From Janthinobacterium sp. TND4EL3 (GTDB taxonomy: Bacteria; Pseudomonadota; Gammaproteobacteria; Burkholderiales; Burkholderiaceae_D): DNA of 64,000 nucleotides. The notes beneath the pieces are model-generated. The model had not been told where the DNA came from, made no database searches, and was given only the letters and a program-made list of their open reading frames with translations. Shown here piece after piece: positions 59,482 to 64,000 of the stretch (positions within the stretch are counted from its first letter, which is position 1; every line of letters starts with the position of its first letter). The DNA lies in assembly GCF_900156175.1 (NCBI RefSeq), contig NZ_FTMV01000012.1, positions 163,664 through 227,663 on the forward strand, given 5' to 3'. Both the position numbers and the translations under genes were made by a program.

Positions 59482-62400
59482 TGCCTGATATCGCCGAGCT
59501 TGGCCTTTCTATCGATACGCGCCAACTGGAGCAGGGCGCCCAGGCCATGGATCGCCTTGGCGCCGCCAGTCAAAGTGTCGAGAAAAAGGTCGACAGCGCG
59601 ACGTCGGCCATTGACAAACTTGGGAAGGCGAGCGCGGACGCCAAGGGGAAAACTGCGGAAGGTGCAGCTGCTGTCGATGCCGTGGGCGAGGCAGGCGCAC
59701 GCGTGGTCCAAAAGGTGGATGCTGCGACCGCTTCTATCGATGCGATGGGCGCCACTGCTACCCGGATCCGCACGGTATTCCTGGGCGGCAGTAATACGCT
59801 CGATGGGTTCATGGGCTCATCTATGGGCGTCTGGCGTAGCAGTGAGGCCGCCGCCGCTGGGATTGATAGTCTTGGCAATGCCACCGAACGTACTTGGAAG
59901 AAGCAGGCTGACTACAACGGTGCGATGGCCGACACGACCCGTATCATGCGGCAGGCCGCCGATGCTGCGCGCACGCTGGAGGAATCCAACCACAGGATGC
60001 TGATCGAGCTGCAACGCGAGATCGACACGTTCGGAATGGCGCGGGGTGAACTGGAGCGTTATCGTGCGGCCGAGCTTGGCCTGGGAAGCGCCGCTCAGAC
60101 GAAGGCGGCAGCCCTGGGTAATAGCATTGATGCGATGCACCGCGAAGAGCGGGCTGCCCGCGATGCCGCTGGCGCGCAGGATCGAGCGGCTCAGGCTGGC
60201 GATCGCTTTATCAAGAGCCTGCAAGACCAGGTGGCCACGCTGGGCATGACGACCCAGCAGCTACAAACCTATCGCGCCGCCCAGTTGGGCGTATCCGACG
60301 CCGCTTCACCGCTGATCAACAAGCTGGCCGAGGCCGGCGCCGGCGCGAAGTCGGCGGGCGGCCACATGGAGGGCCTGAGTTTTCAATCGGCGAGCGCCAA
60401 GCGCGAACTGCTGGTGCTTGCCCATGAGCTGAGTCAGGGGCAGTTCCAACGCTTTGGCGGCTCGATGATGGTTCTCGGCGAACAAACTGGTGCCGCCAGC
60501 CTGCTGTTCAGCGCCGCCGGCCTGGCTGCGCTGGCGTTTGCTGGCGCACTGGGCACTGTCGGCTACGCAATGATCAAAGGTGCAAGCGAGCAACGTGAAA
60601 TGAACAATGCTCTGATCTCGACAAACAACTATGCAGGCGTTACCAGCGACAAACTGAACGAAATGGCGCATGCCGCGACTGAGGCAGGTGGGAGTATCCG
60701 TGAGGCCAAGAAGGTCGTCACAGAGTTGGCCGGCACCGGCAAATTTACGGGCGATCAGATCGCCTACATCACCGATGCCGTCATTGCGCTTGAGCATGCC
60801 ACTGGTGAATCTGTCAAAAAAACAATCAAAGAATTCGAATCTCTGGCCGTTCAGTCGACTGGTAGCACCAACCGTGCGACCGAGGTGATCACACGCGCAA
60901 CCGTCAAGCTGGATGACACCTATCACTTCTTGACGCTTTCGGTATATGAGGCTATCCGTGCGTTGGAGAAAGACGGTGATGCCAAGGGGGCGTCTGCAGT
61001 CGCCACTGAGGCGTTTGCAAAGGCAACCAAGGATGGTGCCGAGCAGATGATTGCAAACCTTGGCAGTGTTGCGCGGGCTTGGCATGGCGTGAAGGAAGCG
61101 GTGGGCGGCGCAATGGATGCTATCGGGAACTACGGTAAGAAGGATACAGCCGCTTCCGATGTCAAAAAATACAGTTTCCGTCTGTCGGAATTTGATAAAG
61201 GATTGGCGGATAGCAACCTGCGTTTGGGGCGGGCGCCTGATGCCATTACTCCTGAACTCCAGGCAACCCGTACCCAGATCGTGCTTGGCCTGACGGATGC
61301 GGTGGATAAATTGAATAAGGCTGACGCTGTCGCGCTGGCTCAGGGCGAAGTCGCGACTAAAAATTCGCGTGCAGTTCATGCCGCCGCGATGATCCACGCG
61401 GAAGATATCCGCCTGCAAAAGAAAGGAATGGGGGAGCTGGCGGTCGCCCTGGATGCGTACCAATCGAACATCGATGCCATCCGGGCCGCCGACCCAAATT
61501 CACCGCTCATCACTCCAGATGCGATTGCCTCCGGTATTGCCGCTCGAAAAAAAGCTCATACGGAGCAGGTCAAGCCAAAAGCTGACCAGGTCGAAAACAC
61601 GGCAATGGCGGATCGCCTAGCCCGCATCCAGGATGATGTGAATCTCGAAAAAGAGAGAATTGGACAGCTTGCCAAGATTAACGAGATGTTCCATAAGGCA
61701 GGGCGACTTGGCGATGAGGAATACTTTAAGAATAAACGTGACAATGCGCGGGCCGCTGAACAAGAGGAAATTAATGGCTATACCAGGCAAATTGCAGTCC
61801 TCAAAGATCACCATAACGCTACTGGCGTAGAGGCAGAAAAAAATAGTAAAAAGGCAAATGATTTAGATGCTAAACGCGCAGCGGCAATTTTGCGGGCAGC
61901 TGATGCCGTCGAACTTACGGAAATGGAGGAAATGCTGCGTAAGGACGCGCTTAGTGAGGCGGCGGTACTGGCAACCAATAAAGAGATTGGCGCGATTAAT
62001 GCGCAGATCGCCGTCACAGAGGAGCAAATCCGCACCTACGGCTTGTTGCCGGCGCAAAAGACAGCTTTGGCTGTCGCTGACCTTGAAGAGCAAAAAGCGG
62101 CCCTTGCTAGTTTCGATGGCAATGAGAAGGTCATCGATGGCATTAATCGCAAGATTGAAGCGATGAAACGCCTTGGCATCGTGCAAGGCAAGGCTTCGGC
62201 GCAAGAGCGGGGCGGCGATGTGGCCAGGGCCAAGGAACTGCTGGATATCCTGACGGCTGTCGATACCGCAACGAAGTCGGCAGCGCAAGGTATGACGGCC
62301 TCGTTCGGCGCGGTAGGCACTGCCATCGGCGGGCTCACGACGGCTTTATCTGGCTATGCCGTCCAACAGCAGGCTATTGCTGCGCAGTTGGCGGTCGCTA

Positions 62401-64000
62401 CCAAAGATGCATATGGCGATCCGACAAAGTTAGCCAAGGCTCAGGCCGCCGCTGCCCAGCAGGGCGCGCAGGCGCAGATCAAATCCTATGGTGATATGGC
62501 CAACTCAGCTAAGGGATTTTTCAAGGAAAACACCGCCGGCTATCGGGCAATGGAAGGGGCGGAAAGAGCTTACCGCGCCGTGGAAATGGCGATGGCCATC
62601 GAATCGATGGTGAAGAAGTTGTTTGCCGTCGAAGTTGTGACTACTGCAACGCTCGGTGCTGAGGCCGCGAAAACAGTCGCGATTCAGGCCGGCACCGCAA
62701 CGCAAATTGCAGCCGACACAGTAAAAGGCACATCTGCTGCAGCCGTCGCCGTGGCAACGCAAGCGCAGGGAGATCCTTACAGTGCTTGGATTCGTATGGC
62801 TGCAATGGCGGCGGCGATGGCGGCCTTGGGCTTCGCCGTCTCTGGCGGCGGTGGATCGGATACCACTGCGAAGGATCGCCAGGCCGCCACCGGTACCGGC
62901 TCCATCCTGGGCGACTCATCCGCGAAATCAGAATCGATTGCCCATTCGCTGGCCATTATGGAGAAAAACAGCGGCCTGGGCCTGGCGCATACCATTTCGA
63001 TGGATTTATCCCTGAAACAGATGGTGTCAGGTATCGGTAATCTGGCGGGACTGCTGGCGCGCTCCGGTGTGACCGCTGCTGGTGGCGGCGCTGCGGCAGG
63101 GGTGCAAACCGGCACGACCACGCTGGGCGGCAGCCTGGGCATGGCCGCCGGTACGCTGGCTGGCGGCGTCGGCGGTGCTGCACTTGGCACTTACCTGGGT
63201 ATGGGCATGGCGGCAATTGGCGGGCCGCTTGGTCTTGCCGTTGGCGCCGTGCTTGGATCCGTACTCGGTGGCGTCGTGTCGAAACTGTTCAACACCTCGA
63301 CCTCAATCAAGGACCAGGGCATCACCGGCAAGGCCATGTCGCTGGGGAATGTAGATGCGCTGGGCTTTACGGCCCAGGCGTATGCCGATGTCAACACCAA
63401 GAAAAAGGCCTTCGGCATCAGCTACAGCAGCAAGGACAGCACCAAAACGGCAGCGCTGTCGGATGAAATGAACGACCAGTTCACCATGATCATCAGCAGC
63501 ATGGGACAGACCATCCGCAGCGCGGCCGACGTGCTGGGCCTTGGCGGCGAAGCCTTCAACGCCAAGCTCAATACCTTTGTGGTTGACCTGGGCAAGATCA
63601 GTCTGAAAGACCTGTCGGGCGAAGAACAGCAAAAGGCGCTGGAAACGGCCTTTTCCAAGCTGGGCGACGACATGGCCAAGTTCGGCGTGGCCGGCCTGCA
63701 GCAGTATCAGGCGGTGGGCGAGGGCTACCTGGAAACGCTGGTGCGCGTCACCAACGACTTTATGCAGGTATCCGACGTACTGGCCGTGCTGGGCAAGTCG
63801 TTCAATACCACGGGCTTGGGGGCGGTGGCGCTCAGCGAAAGCCTGATCGCTGCGGCCGGCGGCCTGGATAAGCTGACCAGCGGTACCGGCTTCTTCGTCG
63901 AGAATTTCCTGACCGAAGCCGAGCGCATGGCGCCGATTACCAAGTCGGTGAATGACGCCATGGGCAGGCTGGGGCAGTCTGGCGTGACGACGGTGGAGCA
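59481..64000 (+). CDS. Tail tape measure protein, partial
   Basis: An open frame of more than 1,500 codons that runs off the right edge. Repeated helical Ala-rich segments (KKVDSATSAIDKLGKASADA, LKSKKRPLLV is out of frame and not used), hydrophobic stretches (FSAAGLAALAFAGALGTVGY and AAIGGPLGLAVGAVLGSVLG) and coiled coils are typical. It sets tail length and is injected with the DNA. The section near 61,550-62,050 is more AT-rich than the rest. Confidence 0.88.
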   Translation, partial: MPDIAELGLSIDTRQLEQGAQAMDRLGAASQSVEKKVDSATSAIDKLGKASADAKGKTAEGAAAVDAVGEAGARVVQKVDAATASIDAMGATATRIRTVFLGGSNTLDGFMGSSMGVWRSSEAAAAGIDSLGNATERTWKKQADYNGAMADTTRIMRQAADAARTLEESNHRMLIELQREIDTFGMARGELERYRAAELGLGSAAQTKAAALGNSIDAMHREERAARDAAGAQDRAAQAGDRFIKSLQDQVATLGMTTQQLQTYRAAQLGVSDAASPLINKLAEAGAGAKSAGGHMEGLSFQSASAKRELLVLAHELSQGQFQRFGGSMMVLGEQTGAASLLFSAAGLAALAFAGALGTVGYAMIKGASEQREMNNALISTNNYAGVTSDKLNEMAHAATEAGGSIREAKKVVTELAGTGKFTGDQIAYITDAVIALEHATGESVKKTIKEFESLAVQSTGSTNRATEVITRATVKLDDTYHFLTLSVYEAIRALEKDGDAKGASAVATEAFAKATKDGAEQMIANLGSVARAWHGVKEAVGGAMDAIGNYGKKDTAASDVKKYSFRLSEFDKGLADSNLRLGRAPDAITPELQATRTQIVLGLTDAVDKLNKADAVALAQGEVATKNSRAVHAAAMIHAEDIRLQKKGMGELAVALDAYQSNIDAIRAADPNSPLITPDAIASGIAARKKAHTEQVKPKADQVENTAMADRLARIQDDVNLEKERIGQLAKINEMFHKAGRLGDEEYFKNKRDNARAAEQEEINGYTRQIAVLKDHHNATGVEAEKNSKKANDLDAKRAAAILRAADAVELTEMEEMLRKDALSEAAVLATNKEIGAINAQIAVTEEQIRTYGLLPAQKTALAVADLEEQKAALASFDGNEKVIDGINRKIEAMKRLGIVQGKASAQERGGDVARAKELLDILTAVDTATKSAAQGMTASFGAVGTAIGGLTTALSGYAVQQQAIAAQLAVATKDAYGDPTKLAKAQAAAAQQGAQAQIKSYGDMANSAKGFFKENTAGYRAMEGAERAYRAVEMAMAIESMVKKLFAVEVVTTATLGAEAAKTVAIQAGTATQIAADTVKGTSAAAVAVATQAQGDPYSAWIRMAAMAAAMAALGFAVSGGGGSDTTAKDRQAATGTGSILGDSSAKSESIAHSLAIMEKNSGLGLAHTISMDLSLKQMVSGIGNLAGLLARSGVTAAGGGAAAGVQTGTTTLGGSLGMAAGTLAGGVGGAALGTYLGMGMAAIGGPLGLAVGAVLGSVLGGVVSKLFNTSTSIKDQGITGKAMSLGNVDALGFTAQAYADVNTKKKAFGISYSSKDSTKTAALSDEMNDQFTMIISSMGQTIRSAADVLGLGGEAFNAKLNTFVVDLGKISLKDLSGEEQQKALETAFSKLGDDMAKFGVAGLQQYQAVGEGYLETLVRVTNDFMQVSDVLAVLGKSFNTTGLGAVALSESLIAAAGGLDKLTSGTGFFVENFLTEAERMAPITKSVNDAMGRLGQSGVTTVE

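Overview
The window is bacterial DNA from a GC-rich betaproteobacterium, probably Burkholderiales and most likely Oxalobacteraceae (Janthinobacterium/Massilia-like). This host call is an inference from gene content (ppsR/ppsA pair, divergent smpB and ratA-rnfH, H-NS-family protein with the C-terminal WTGRGR motif) and codon use; no rRNA is present. About the first 10.4 kb is ordinary chromosome. The rest, to the right edge, is the left and central part of a temperate siphophage-like prophage whose right end lies outside the window.

Chromosome (1-10,400): the end of a SpoU/TrmH-type RNA methyltransferase, a class V aminotransferase, divergent ppsR and ppsA, a Dps, a possible small RNA, an nfeD-slipin membrane operon, an H-NS-like protein, smpB facing ratA-rnfH, and a hypothetical protein.

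Prophage, leftward arm (10,596-24,190): integrase and excisionase end a long, tightly coupled operon (many ATGA overlaps) running from a promoter/operator at about 24,140. It encodes a recombination set (YqaJ-type exonuclease, putative annealing protein, NinB, and an RdgC carrying a C-terminal FtsK-gamma-like domain), an NTP pyrophosphatase-like protein, an ASCH protein, a KTSC protein, an HNH-AP2 endonuclease and several small unknowns.

Immunity region (24,140-27,914): an S24-type self-cleaving repressor faces a Cro-like protein. Two operator clusters that are inverted copies of each other lie 3.4 kb apart, as OL/OR do in lambda. Between them sit two small envelope-protein genes joined to the repressor and an AT-rich hicA-hicB-secB-like operon, a candidate toxin-antitoxin-chaperone module.

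Rightward early arm (27,591-42,211): small regulators, Rha/KilAC, HTH proteins, a cytosine methyltransferase with a repeated recognition region, a Ref-like nuclease, a helicase-methylase fusion, replication proteins and a Q-like zinc protein. Minus-strand AT-rich cargo genes interrupt it at 28.1, 33.6, 34.5 and 43.6 kb.

Late region (43,100-64,000): a promoter plus terminator pair after the Q-like gene, then metallopeptidase, small and large terminase, portal, minor head protein, scaffold, P22-like coat protein, a virion SGNH hydrolase, head-tail connectors, tail terminator, tail tube, an HNH insertion, G/GT tail chaperones with a programmed frameshift, and the start of the tape measure gene. 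Lysis, tail tip and host-recognition genes would lie further right.
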